DNA of 64,000 nucleotides. Origin: Paenibacillus alvei DSM 29. Its GTDB lineage: Bacteria > Bacillota > Bacilli > Paenibacillales > Paenibacillaceae. Positions within the stretch are counted from its first letter, which is position 1. Every line of letters begins with the position of its first letter. This document shows positions 36,030 to 44,360 of this stretch, piece after piece. Made by a program: the position numbers and the translations under genes. The notes beneath the pieces are model-generated. The model made no database searches. It had not been told where the DNA came from and saw nothing but the letters and a program-made list of their open reading frames with translations. The stretch is taken from positions 186,001 to 250,000 of the forward strand of contig NZ_AMBZ01000005.1 of the NCBI RefSeq assembly GCF_000293805.1, in the 5' to 3' direction.

Positions 36030-36727
36030 GTCCCCCTTTTAAATAACCCCTAATCAAATTCATTAACGCGTCAATTAACATGGCGCTCTCTTTTTATGTA
36101 TGAACGCATGCTCATCAACTCTATATATGGTTTACCCCGCTGAAAACGGTCGATCACGATTTTCTAATGTTTGCTTTCATTTGTCAAAACCTTTTATTGG
36201 CTTTCAACGCGTGAATATTAACATTATCGCCGAAGATCCTGCGTGAAGTCGCATCGAATCGTGCTTTCCCGCGCGGTTATGTTATATTTTCATCCAAATG
36301 CTAAGAAATTATGGCTTTTGACCCCCTTTTCGTCAAAATTTGCTGTGCATGCAAACGATACCAGGATCCGAAAGACACTGAGCTAAGCAAAAAATTGGCT
36401 TTTGTAACACAAGACAAATCCCCTGTATATATTATCGACGTATTACACCTGCAAAAAGTTTCAGGTAATGTTTATTATCCGTTTGGAATTTATGGAAAAC
36501 CTTCATTTCACAATTCTTCATAAATATCTTTACCAAAGATTCATGTGAATAGAACCCAGTGGTACTCTTATTCGTCAACCCGTAAAATTCACTTCGTATT
36601 TTAAGCTCACCTGCTACACCATTCATTACAAGCCACTACAGGAAGATAATCAAAGAAATTTGCATTCTACACGCATGACATGCGATTTTGCAGGCAATGC
36701 CACTTCGAGTAAAATAGGAATAACTTG
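36030..36727. other. Intergenic stretch without a supported gene
   Basis: About 700 AT-rich bases between the GT2 gene and the PAP2 promoter. A 70-codon frame (36311-36523, plus) and one on the other strand exist but lack ribosome sites and family resemblance. I looked for riboswitch, tRNA and repeat patterns and saw none I could defend. Confidence 0.5.
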
Positions 36728-36756
36728 TTGAAATGATCGGCATTTGAAAATATGAT
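36728..36756 (+). promoter_or_regulatory. Probable sigma-A promoter of the PAP2 gene
   Basis: TTGAAA (36728-36733), a 17-base spacer, TATGAT (36751-36756), about 118 bases before the ATG. Confidence 0.55.
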
Positions 36757-36873
36757 TAAAGGTACTCTTTATGCTGCGTTAGCCTTCAGAGAAAATTCAC
36801 AGACCCATCATCTTCTGTTAATGTTACGCTGTTACGATCATATTATTAAATACCGGATAACGGAGGAATCGAC

Positions 36874-37401
36874 ATGACTCGTGTTATCGCGTGGCTGGGT
36901 AATCGTGAACGACAATTATTTTTTTGGATTAACCATCGGCTGCACCACCGGAGCATGAATATTTTATTGTATACATTGACCCATTTAGGCGGGGCTACAT
37001 TCACAATTGCGTTTACGTTATTGCTCGCTTTATTGGCTCCTAAGCCATGGAGTGCAGTCGGCTGGCAATGTGTTGCTGCGCTTATTGTAAGCCATTTGCC
37101 TGTCGCCTTGATTAAAAAATGGTACCCAAGAGTTCGGCCGCATTTAGCATTGCCTAATATTCGTACATTTCGCAAGCCGCTGGTTGACCATTCATTTCCT
37201 TCTGGACATACGACAGCTATATTTTCTGTTGTTGTCCCGCTCATGATAGCTAACCCAGCTTTGTCATGGGGATTGCTACCGATTGCATGTATTGTTGCAC
37301 TCTCTCGCATGTACTTAGGGCTGCATTACCCTTCTGACTGTTTGGCAGGAGCCCTCATCGGTACAGGCGCAGCTGTAAGTGCAGTAGCCTTATGGCCATG
37401 A
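36874..37401 (+). CDS. PAP2-family membrane phosphatase
   Basis: 175 residues. All three motifs of the acid phosphatase/PAP2 family are there: KKWYPRVRP (about residue 84), HSFPSGHTTA (about 107) and SRMYLGLHYPSD (about 147), set among five or six membrane helices. Such proteins dephosphorylate undecaprenyl pyrophosphate or phosphatidylglycerol phosphate on the outer face of the membrane. ATG has GGAGG 7 bases upstream. The next gene is a glycolipid synthase, so a lipid role fits. Confidence 0.85.
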   Translation: MTRVIAWLGNRERQLFFWINHRLHHRSMNILLYTLTHLGGATFTIAFTLLLALLAPKPWSAVGWQCVAALIVSHLPVALIKKWYPRVRPHLALPNIRTFRKPLVDHSFPSGHTTAIFSVVVPLMIANPALSWGLLPIACIVALSRMYLGLHYPSDCLAGALIGTGAAVSAVALWP

Positions 37402-37507
37402 CAATCGGTCTATCGGTCTTGTACAAAAAAGGATATCAAGTATAGTTAGGTATATGGAAATTATAAGAACAATCATACCTAAGAAGATTGAATAAAGGGT
37501 GAATACC

Positions 37508-38716
37508 GTGCATCATCATGCAATGACATTTACACTTCCTTCAGGCTCCTTTTTACCTGGTGCCGAAAATGATGGAAAGAAGCGTATACTGCTGCTGTCA
37601 GAGCGTTTCGGAGCTGGTCACACCCAAGCTGCCCATGCACTTGCCGTCAGCCTTCGCAAGCTGTCTCCGCATGTGCAAACTCGTGTGATGGAGCTTGGAA
37701 GCTTCCTAAATCCGAAAACCGCTCCGCTCATTATAGAAGCTTACCGCAAGACTGTTCTCATACAGCCGAAGCTTGTAGGCTTTATGTATAAAACGCAATA
37801 CAATCGTTCTTTAAACCGACTGACTACGATGGCGCTGCATCGGGTATTCTATACCCATGCAATGTCCGTTATGCGTCAGCTCAAGCCGGACATGATCGTT
37901 TGTACACATCCGATCCCGAGCGCAGTCATTTCACGATTGCGGCGACTTGGGCTCAATGTCCCTCTTTGTACAGTCATCACAGATTATGATGCGCATGCCG
38001 CTTGGGTAAGTCCAGCCGTGAATCGATATTTCGTATCAACGCCTGAAGTTAAGGAAAAGCTCGAGATGCACGGCGTAAGCAGCGATTCCATACAAGTGAC
38101 CGGCATTCCGGTTCATCCGAACTTTTGGGAGCCCCATGATGGCATGGGCAAGTCATCCATCCGCGCCCGATTCGGACTAAAAGATATGCCAACTGTGCTC
38201 GTCATGGGCGGTGGCTGGGGAATGATGGATTCTGCTCAATCGACAGAGCTGCTGACTCGTTGGCGCAAAGATGTTCAATTTATTTTCTGCGTCGGAAATA
38301 ATGACAAGCTACGACGCCGAATGCTTGAGAACCCGCGCTTCCAGCATGAGAATATCCATCTGATGGGCTACACTAAGGAAGTTGACCAATTAATGGATGT
38401 CTCTGATTTGCTTGTAACTAAGCCGGGGGGAATAACATGCACAGAAGCACTGGCGAAAGGAATTCCGATGCTATTCTATCAGCCGCTTCCAGGCCAAGAA
38501 GAAGAAAATTGTCATTATTTCACGGAAAAAGGGTACGGAGAGCCGATTGAATCTGCTCATACCATTACAAAATGGATGAACCTTCTAGTACATCATTATG
38601 ATGAGGTGTCCGCACGCCGCTCAGAACATGAACACAACGCATCGCGTTATCATCCTAAAGTATGTGCCGAAGCCATTCTGCAAATGATGAATGTGCCGAT
38701 TACAAGAGAAGAATAG
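37508..38716 (+). CDS. UgtP/MGDG-synthase-type glycolipid glycosyltransferase
   Basis: About 402 residues from GTG 37508 (AAAGG 9 bases upstream). The N-terminal half has ILLLSERFGAGHTQAAHALA, the MGDG_synth signature (SxxxGxGHxxAA), and VICTHPIPSAVISRLRR-like residues with TDYDAHAAW; the C-terminal GT28 half has VLVMGGGWGMMDSAQSTELL and DLLVTKPGGITCTEALAKGI (donor site). Members add glucose or galactose to diacylglycerol at the inner membrane face, giving glycolipids and lipoteichoic-acid anchors. Located downstream of PAP2 in the same direction. Confidence 0.85.
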   Translation: MHHHAMTFTLPSGSFLPGAENDGKKRILLLSERFGAGHTQAAHALAVSLRKLSPHVQTRVMELGSFLNPKTAPLIIEAYRKTVLIQPKLVGFMYKTQYNRSLNRLTTMALHRVFYTHAMSVMRQLKPDMIVCTHPIPSAVISRLRRLGLNVPLCTVITDYDAHAAWVSPAVNRYFVSTPEVKEKLEMHGVSSDSIQVTGIPVHPNFWEPHDGMGKSSIRARFGLKDMPTVLVMGGGWGMMDSAQSTELLTRWRKDVQFIFCVGNNDKLRRRMLENPRFQHENIHLMGYTKEVDQLMDVSDLLVTKPGGITCTEALAKGIPMLFYQPLPGQEEENCHYFTEKGYGEPIESAHTITKWMNLLVHHYDEVSARRSEHEHNASRYHPKVCAEAILQMMNVPITREE

Positions 38717-38717
38717 C

Positions 38718-38788
38718 AAAAAGGCCGCTATCATGCATGCTATTAAAGGAGAAGATCTCCTCTTATTCATGCAAAATAGCGGCTTTTT
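38718..38788. terminator. Long hairpin terminator, bidirectional
   Basis: AAAAAGGCCGCTAT pairs (one bulge) with ATAGCGGCTTTTT, enclosing further CATGCA/GCATGAA and GGAGAAGATCTCC pairings. Lies between the convergent glycolipid synthase and trmB genes. Confidence 0.85.
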
Positions 38789-38808
38789 ACTTGTTCATTT
38801 ATAACATA

Positions 38809-39531
38809 CTAACGAGATGAGTATGGCTCATTGTGCGGCAAGGATGAGCGATACTGCTTGTACGCCTTGTCACCAACAAGAACTTCGACACGATGAATAT
38901 TCATGCCTCTGCCCATAAATTTCTGCTCATACTCCGTCATAACATGTTCTTCATTAATGCCGTCACGATGCAGGTTCAAAGAGATATTGCGCATTTGAAG
39001 CCCCATCTCTGCAAAGGAGTTCAAAGAAAACTCGAATAATGTCTCTGAATCGGTTTTGAAATGAATTTCACCCGTATCACTTAAAGCGTAACGATACTTC
39101 TCGACAAGGCGCGAATGAGTCAAGCGACGGCGTGCGTGCTTCTTCTTCGGCCATGGATCACTAAAGTTTAAATATACACGTTCAATTTCGCCTTCGTCAA
39201 AAATCTGCTCCAAAAATTCAACATTCGCGCGGACAAGCCTTAGGTTGGATGCCTCCTGCATTCCCGCTTCTTCTCGCAGCATGCGAGCCTTCTCACAGCC
39301 ACGAGCAATCAATTCATCATACATATCTACGCCAATGAAATTGATGTCTGGGTACTTCAAGCTCATCGTACTGATAAACTGTCCTTTTCCCATTCCCAGT
39401 TCAACATAAATTGGGCGATCATTGCCGAACGCCTCACTCCATTTTCCCTTCAACTGCTCCGGCTCCAGCACGACTAGGTCGGCTTGCTGCGCAAGCAGCT
39501 CTTTTGCTCCTCTTTTGCCACGTAAGCGCAT
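38809..39531 (-). CDS. trmB: tRNA (guanine-N7-)-methyltransferase
   Basis: 240 residues. Methylates G46 of tRNA with SAM. Seen: IYVELGMGKGQFISTMSLKY (SAM loop, about residues 40-59), FIGVDMYDELIARGCEKA, and the specific VYLNFSDPWPKKKHARRRLT (about 117-136) followed by HFKTDSETLFEFSL. ATG 39531 has GGAGG 9 bases upstream. Single gene. Confidence 0.95.
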   Translation of the reverse strand: MRLRGKRGAKELLAQQADLVVLEPEQLKGKWSEAFGNDRPIYVELGMGKGQFISTMSLKYPDINFIGVDMYDELIARGCEKARMLREEAGMQEASNLRLVRANVEFLEQIFDEGEIERVYLNFSDPWPKKKHARRRLTHSRLVEKYRYALSDTGEIHFKTDSETLFEFSLNSFAEMGLQMRNISLNLHRDGINEEHVMTEYEQKFMGRGMNIHRVEVLVGDKAYKQYRSSLPHNEPYSSR

Positions 39532-39544
39532 GTGTGCTATCCTC

Positions 39545-40140
39545 CATACTGATTATGCTCCAAGCCCTTATTGTGCATGACAAGCGCTAAAAAGTAAAGA
39601 CAACTGCTATATAACTGCTCGCTATTGCATATACCCGTCCAAGCATCTCTATATCTCCATATATGCTACTATCCAATAATGCGTATCCCCATACACATGT
39701 GTCACACAGATCATTATATCTACATATCTTTTCGTTTCATCTTCAACGATACACATCCAGCGTATACTCTTATCTACTTATCTATGTATCTGCGCATCTA
39801 CGAGATATGCTGCTTTATCGAATGTTACTGTATTATATGTATTTTACTTTACAACCTTCACTCCCGCTCACCGCTCTTAATGTTTCTACTCTTTCCGCCA
39901 TATATGCTCTTAGCGCTTTTCAGCTACTGCATCATTGCGCCTCAGCATTTTGCTCCTATCATCCATGACTATTTGTCGCCTTTGCCCCATTATCCCCTTT
40001 GCTCAGATTCCATTTTCATAAGTCTTCTATTGCATTCACTGTTCTCTAATTCCTCATTTCGACATTATATTCTTCATCGATATACGAGTGCCGATCCTGT
40101 TACCATCAGACCTCCCCTATAGCGAACAAAGTTATGGAGG
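39545..40140. other. Strand-asymmetric, G-poor intergenic tract
   Basis: About 590 bases whose plus strand is very poor in G and rich in T, C and A (runs such as TATCTACTTATCTATGTATC). A 165-codon plus-strand frame (39625-40122) results from this bias; it has no ribosome site, and its product (mostly Tyr, Ile, Leu, His, Ser, Cys) resembles no family. I see no gene here; it adjoins the IS1595 remnant. Confidence 0.55.
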
Positions 40141-40148
40141 GGAGTTGA

Positions 40149-40370
40149 ACATCCCTTTGCAAGTGGTTCACGGCGACTTGGCTCTTAACCCATCCAAACA
40201 GCATCAATACAGTGCAGCTTAGCACGTTCATTGATGTGACATACAAAACTGCCTGGTTCATGCTTCACAAGATTCGCATTGCTATCAATCATACCGATAA
40301 TATGAATCAATTAAGCGGAGATGTCCAAGCTATTCTAGCTTTTCACTATTCACTTCTGCACACTCAGTAA
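40149..40370 (+). pseudogene. IS1595-type transposase fragment
   Basis: 74 codons without a start, reading KWFTATWLLTHPNSINTVQL then VTYKTAWFMLHKIRIAI and NQLSGDVQ. This matches the middle of IS1595-family transposases (pattern KWF.A.yl...i...qL......YKTAW.mlHkIR.am....L.G.V..D). The frame loses similarity right after GDVQ, where the first catalytic Asp should follow, so the catalytic domain is gone. No terminal inverted repeats were identified. A further short open stretch to about 40490 (ending SNWKIKN) may be debris from another gene. Confidence 0.7.
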
Positions 40371-40611
40371 CTTCTAAATTCTTTGCTTACGATTGTGACC
40401 GTCTAACTCATGGTTTCGTTCTGAGCGAAGGGGATAATGAAGCAAGACCACAGTCACATTTCAAATCTAATTGGAAGATCAAGAACTGAGCTTGCCTCCG
40501 TCTTCGCTTTTAGGGCTAAATCTGCTACAATAATACAATGAATTTGTTATCGGTATAATGTCGTTATACAGACTTTGTACTCAACTTATATACTGAAAGG
40601 GCTTGTAGCCA

Positions 40612-41574
40612 TTGGAAGGCTTAACACACTTACAACCGCCCTCTCCCCTTTTATGGGGTGACAAGCGGTTTCATACATGGAATTATGAGATGCGTGAGCA
40701 TTTCGGAGAAAAGGTATTCAAAGTCATGCTCGATGCTGGTTTTACCTGTCCGAACCGGGATGGAAGCATCGCAATTGGCGGCTGCACATTTTGTAGTGCG
40801 CGAGGTTCCGGAGACTTTGCCGGACGACGACGCGATGATTTAGTTACTCAATTCAATACGATTCGAGACAAGCAGCATACCAAATGGCCAAACGCTAAAT
40901 ATATCGGCTATTTTCAGGCTTATACGAATACGTATGCCCCTGTAGAGGTATTGCGGGATTATTTCGAGGTCATTCTGGAACAGCCTGGGGTTGTTGGATT
41001 GTCCATTGCAACACGGCCAGACTGCTTGCCGGATGATGTCGTCGAATACTTGGCAGAGTTGAATGAACGCACCTATTTGTGGATTGAGATGGGACTTCAA
41101 ACGATTCACGAGTCAACTTCCCAGCTCATCAATCGCGCACACGATACTGCGTGCTACCTAGAAGCTGTTGAGAAGCTGCGCAAGCATAATATTCGTATTT
41201 GTACCCACATCATCTATGGGCTACCGCAAGAATCGCACGAAATGATGTTAGAGACTGCACAAGCAGTTGCAAAGATGGATGTACAAGGCATTAAGCTTCA
41301 TCTGCTGCATCTCATGCGCAAAACCCCGATGGTAAAGCAGTATGAAGCTGGACTGCTGCGCTTCCTGGAGATGGATGAATACATCAAGCTCATCGTCGAT
41401 TCGCTCGAAATTCTCCCTCCAGAAATGATCGTTCACCGCGTTACGGGAGACGCACCGCGCGACTTGATTATCGGCCCTATGTGGAGCATGAAAAAATGGG
41501 AAGTGCTCAACGGCATAGATGCAGAATTGAAGCGACGCAATACGTGGCAGGGCAAGTATTGGAGGGAATCTTAA
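40612..41574 (+). CDS. mnmL: Radical SAM protein, YtqA/MnmL-type (TIGR01212)
   Basis: 320 residues. The 4Fe-4S Cys are in AGFTCPNRDGSIAIGGCTFC (about residues 43-62), the unusual spacing of the YtqA/YhcC family, followed by SARGSGDFAG; later GYFQAYTNTYAPVEVLRDYF and GLSIATRPDCLPDDVVEYL. Recent work assigns YtqA (MnmL) and the adjacent YtqB (MnmM) of B. subtilis to the last steps of mnm5-uridine-34 formation in tRNA. The start is TTG 40612 with AAAGGG 10 bases upstream. The next gene starts 1 base after its stop. Confidence 0.85.
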   Translation: MEGLTHLQPPSPLLWGDKRFHTWNYEMREHFGEKVFKVMLDAGFTCPNRDGSIAIGGCTFCSARGSGDFAGRRRDDLVTQFNTIRDKQHTKWPNAKYIGYFQAYTNTYAPVEVLRDYFEVILEQPGVVGLSIATRPDCLPDDVVEYLAELNERTYLWIEMGLQTIHESTSQLINRAHDTACYLEAVEKLRKHNIRICTHIIYGLPQESHEMMLETAQAVAKMDVQGIKLHLLHLMRKTPMVKQYEAGLLRFLEMDEYIKLIVDSLEILPPEMIVHRVTGDAPRDLIIGPMWSMKKWEVLNGIDAELKRRNTWQGKYWRES

Positions 41575-41575
41575 G

Positions 41576-42193
41576 ATGGGGTTTTTATCCGTACTTGGCT
41601 ATGCTCAACAGGTCGTGAAGGAACGCGTACAGCCAGGTGAACGAGTGATTGATGCAACTATGGGAACAGGCGTAGATACTTTATTTCTTGCTCGCCTTAC
41701 AGGGCCGCGCGGAGCAGTAGCTGCCTTTGACGTACAAGAAGGGGCGCTTGAGCTGACACGTAAGCGGCTTCATCGTGAGCTTGGAGTAGAAGGAAGTACT
41801 CATGTGAGCCTGTATCATACAAGTCATGATGCGATGCATCAGGCACTGAATGAAGAATGGCACGGTTCGACGGCAGCAATTATGTTCAATCTTGGATACT
41901 TGCCGACTGATGAAGCAGATAAGCAAATTATGACAGTCCCTGAATCTACACTCGCCGCACTTGAAACGGGGCTAACCCTGCTTCGTCCTGGCGGAGTGCT
42001 TAGCATCGTACTGTATCCCGGACACGCAGGCGGCGACGATGAAGCTAATAAGGTGCAGCTGTGGGCGCAATCCCTGCCTGCCCGTCTCGGCCAAGCGGTA
42101 ATCTACCGGATGCTGCAGCGTCCTGACGCCCCTTATGTAATTGCGGTAGAAAAACGGAAACAACCTGACAGCGAATTTAAAAATAAAGTTTAA
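41576..42193 (+). CDS. mnmM: tRNA U34 methyltransferase MnmM (YtqB-type)
   Basis: 205 residues, class I SAM methyltransferase. RVIDATMGTGVDTLFLARL (about residues 23-41) is the SAM loop with the D-A-T-x-G-x-G pattern of the rRNA_methylase/YtqB family; AIMFNLGYLPTDEADKQIMT has the NLGYLP signature (motif IV) and VLSIVLYPGHAGGDDEANKV follows. MnmM methylates the aminomethyl group of nm5(s2)U34. The ATG overlaps closely with mnmL, showing the two are cotranslated. Confidence 0.88.
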   Translation: MGFLSVLGYAQQVVKERVQPGERVIDATMGTGVDTLFLARLTGPRGAVAAFDVQEGALELTRKRLHRELGVEGSTHVSLYHTSHDAMHQALNEEWHGSTAAIMFNLGYLPTDEADKQIMTVPESTLAALETGLTLLRPGGVLSIVLYPGHAGGDDEANKVQLWAQSLPARLGQAVIYRMLQRPDAPYVIAVEKRKQPDSEFKNKV

Positions 42194-42279
42194 AAACATA
42201 CCCAAATATATTTAGAACTTCTGCCTCCGCTTAGGTGAATGAAAATCCTATCTAACAGATTGAAGGAGTGATGAGGGAA

Positions 42280-42675
42280 ATGGCAGTCCGTAAAATCGAG
42301 CACGTCGGGATCATGGTTCAGCAATTAGAGCCTTCCATTCAATTCTACGAAGAAGTAATCGGATTGAAGCTAAAAGGCACACTCCTCCATACAAATGGAT
42401 TCATTCGTCTCGCCTTTCTTGGATGGGATGGAACCGATGCAACAGAAGTAGAGCTTGTAGAAGGATATCCTGGAAGCGTAACGGAAGAAGGAAGAGTTCA
42501 TCATATCGCTTTTTCCGTTGACGATATAGAGGCAGAATTAGCACGCATCAAGAATCTGCCTCATGTTGAACTTATTGATGAAGAACTGGTTACCTTGCCG
42601 AACGGCAGCCGCTACTTTTTCTTTAAGGGTCCGGACGGCGAGAGACTTGAGTTTTTCCAATCAACTAGAAACTAG
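42280..42675 (+). CDS. VOC (glyoxalase/epimerase-like) protein
   Basis: 131 residues with two beta-alpha-beta-beta-beta modules: KIEHVGIMVQQLEPSIQFYE at the start and VHHIAFSVDDIEAELARIKN after residue 70, ending FFKGPDGERLEFFQ. His-8 region, Glu (VELVEGYPG), second His and terminal Glu are in place to bind a metal. Close to methylmalonyl-CoA epimerase/glyoxalase types, but no mutase gene is near. ATG 42280 follows GAGGGAA; an ATG at 42271 and a GTG at 42268 are also in frame but too near the GAAGGAG. Confidence 0.75.
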   Translation: MAVRKIEHVGIMVQQLEPSIQFYEEVIGLKLKGTLLHTNGFIRLAFLGWDGTDATEVELVEGYPGSVTEEGRVHHIAFSVDDIEAELARIKNLPHVELIDEELVTLPNGSRYFFFKGPDGERLEFFQSTRN

Positions 42676-42696
42676 ACAACTCGGGAGTGAGAGAAC

Positions 42697-43665
42697 ATGA
42701 CAAAACCTTATCCATTAAAGTTTCAACCTGAATTCAAAGAACGCGTATGGGGTGGCCGTGCTCTAACGCAATTCGGATTGGATTTGCCTGAAGGACATAT
42801 CGGTGAAGGCTGGATGATTGGTGATCATCCGAACGGTACAACGAAAGTTGTTAATGGTGAATTAGCTGGACTTGGCTTGGATCAAGTACGTGAGCAATAC
42901 GGTAAGGAATGGTTCGGTTCTAAAGGCTTTTCCGAAAAAAATGGCCGTTTTCCATTGCTTATTAAGCTGTTGGACTGCAACGATGATCTCTCTATTCAAG
43001 TCCATCCGACTGACACATATGAAGGCTTGCCAGAAGGGGAATTGGGCAAGACTGAAATGTGGTATGTGCTTGACGCGAAGCCAGGCGCTAAAATTATATA
43101 TGGTTTAAAAGAAGGCATTGATCGCAAAGCGATGGCAAAAGCGATTGAAGAAGGACGCATCATGGAGGTTCTGCAAGAGGTGTCCGTTCAGGCTGGAGAT
43201 ACGTTCTACATCCCTGCTGGTACTGTGCACGCGCTGTGCGCAGGCGTTGTAGTTGCAGAAATCCAACAAAACTCCGATACGACCTATCGCTTGTACGACT
43301 ATAATCGTCCGGGCTTGGATGGTAAGCCTCGCGAACTGCACATTGAGGATTCCTTGAACGTTATTGCCTACGAAGGCGCAGGTGCAACTCGCATGTCTAC
43401 GAATGGCGCAGTTGCGAACGAATGGTTGGTATTGGCGGAGTCCCCATATTTCCGTGTAGAAAAAGGGATCGTTGCAAAACCATGGTCATTGTCTACAACG
43501 GAAGAGAGCTTCGTCATCCTTGTTGTATGTGAAGGAACCGGCACGCTAAAAACAGCTGACGAAGAGATCGCATTCAAAGCTGGTGAATGCTTCTTGCTGC
43601 CAGCTAACCTCGGTAACTATACACTTGACGGTAACTGCACAGTGTTGCGTTCTGTTGCTCCTTAA
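42697..43665 (+). CDS. manA: Mannose-6-phosphate isomerase, class I
   Basis: 322 residues, Bacillus-type length. Interconverts fructose-6-P and mannose-6-P, a zinc cupin. Seen: ERVWGGRAL near the N-terminus, LSIQVHPTDTYEGLPEGELG (about residues 95-114, zinc His and Glu-98 region: QVHP), KTEMWYVLDAKPGAKIIYGL, and FYIPAGTVHALCAGVVVAEI with the second His, then QQNSDTTYRLYDYNRPG. ATG 42697 is 21 bases after the VOC gene; GGGAGTGAGAGAAC before it. It supplies mannose-6-P for the GDP-mannose pathway at the left edge. Confidence 0.93.
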   Translation: MTKPYPLKFQPEFKERVWGGRALTQFGLDLPEGHIGEGWMIGDHPNGTTKVVNGELAGLGLDQVREQYGKEWFGSKGFSEKNGRFPLLIKLLDCNDDLSIQVHPTDTYEGLPEGELGKTEMWYVLDAKPGAKIIYGLKEGIDRKAMAKAIEEGRIMEVLQEVSVQAGDTFYIPAGTVHALCAGVVVAEIQQNSDTTYRLYDYNRPGLDGKPRELHIEDSLNVIAYEGAGATRMSTNGAVANEWLVLAESPYFRVEKGIVAKPWSLSTTEESFVILVVCEGTGTLKTADEEIAFKAGECFLLPANLGNYTLDGNCTVLRSVAP

Positions 43666-43683
43666 TACTCGTATGATTGACTT

Positions 43684-43720
43684 GGCATCCGGTCCCCTGA
43701 TGGGAAACCGGATGCCTTTT
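43684..43720 (+). terminator. Intrinsic terminator after manA
   Basis: GGCATCCGG / CCGGATGCC with inner TCCC/GGGA pairing, followed by TTTT. Confidence 0.9.
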
Positions 43721-43770
43721 ATTAGAATTCGATATAGCAATTCTATTTCTGTAAGAATGGAGGGACATAG

Positions 43771-44274
43771 ATGAACAAGATCGAGAAATTTGTGGAACCA
43801 TCGCAGCCGCTGGATCCCTATGATAGCAAGCTCATTGCGTATATTCGTACCCATCAGATGGCTGCTAAGCATTTGCGGCTTCAAGCGCTATGCCATTCCG
43901 TCGAGGATGCTGCCCAAGCGGTACAAGCCGATAAAGTCGACTTTGTAAAAAATGTCTGCATGATTGACGAGGCGGGGCGCTTGCTTGTAGCTATCGTCAA
44001 GGGTGAAGACCGTGCAAGCACTAGCAGAGTTGGCAAGGCACTGCTCATTCCTCCACCACGCTTAGCACTTGAAGAAGAAATGCTAGAGCTTGCCGGATAC
44101 CCTGCTGGTGGAATCCCTTCTTTTGGCTACAACGCACTATTTATCATTGACCCCAAGGTTCTTGAACGCGAATTCGTCTATACAGGCGGAGGCTCCCCAT
44201 ACTCGTTAACACATATTTCGGTTCAAGAAATGCTGCATGTGAATCAGGCCATTGTAGCAAGAATTCGAAAATAA
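43771..44274 (+). CDS. YbaK/ProX-type aminoacyl-tRNA deacylase
   Basis: 167 residues. DRASTSRVGKALLIPPPRLA, AGYPAGGIPSFGYNALFIID and VYTGGGSPYSLTHISVQEML are the core motifs of the prolyl-tRNA editing-domain family (invariant Lys in FVKN, GGxPP-like GGIPSFG, and the final YTGGGS). Stand-alone members remove wrongly attached amino acids from tRNA. ATG 43771 has GGAGG upstream and follows the manA terminator, so it has its own promoter. Amino-acid specificity is not predictable from this. Confidence 0.85.
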   Translation: MNKIEKFVEPSQPLDPYDSKLIAYIRTHQMAAKHLRLQALCHSVEDAAQAVQADKVDFVKNVCMIDEAGRLLVAIVKGEDRASTSRVGKALLIPPPRLALEEEMLELAGYPAGGIPSFGYNALFIIDPKVLEREFVYTGGGSPYSLTHISVQEMLHVNQAIVARIRK

Positions 44275-44292
44275 TTGCAGCAACGCATAAAG

Positions 44293-44324
44293 AAGCGCTA
44301 GAGCATTCTCTAAGCGCTTGTTTT
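44293..44324. terminator. Intrinsic terminator
   Basis: AAGCGCT-AGAG / CTCT-AGCGCTT with a CATT loop and TTTT after one G, between the convergent deacylase and regulator genes. Confidence 0.85.
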
Positions 44325-44360
44325 GTTACGATTAATGTTTAGGTGATTGGTGATTAACAA

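Noticed and set aside
36300-36420. GCAAACGATACC...CGAAAG segment that recalled a c-di-GMP riboswitch
   Set aside because: Only scattered similarity; the conserved helices and terminator are missing.
36311-36523. 70-codon plus-strand frame in the gap before the PAP2 gene
   Set aside because: No ribosome site and no similarity to known proteins; an opposing frame overlaps it equally well.
39625-40122. 165-codon plus-strand frame in the trmB-mnmL gap
   Set aside because: No ribosome site, odd make-up that follows from lack of G on this strand, and no family resemblance; treated as chance.
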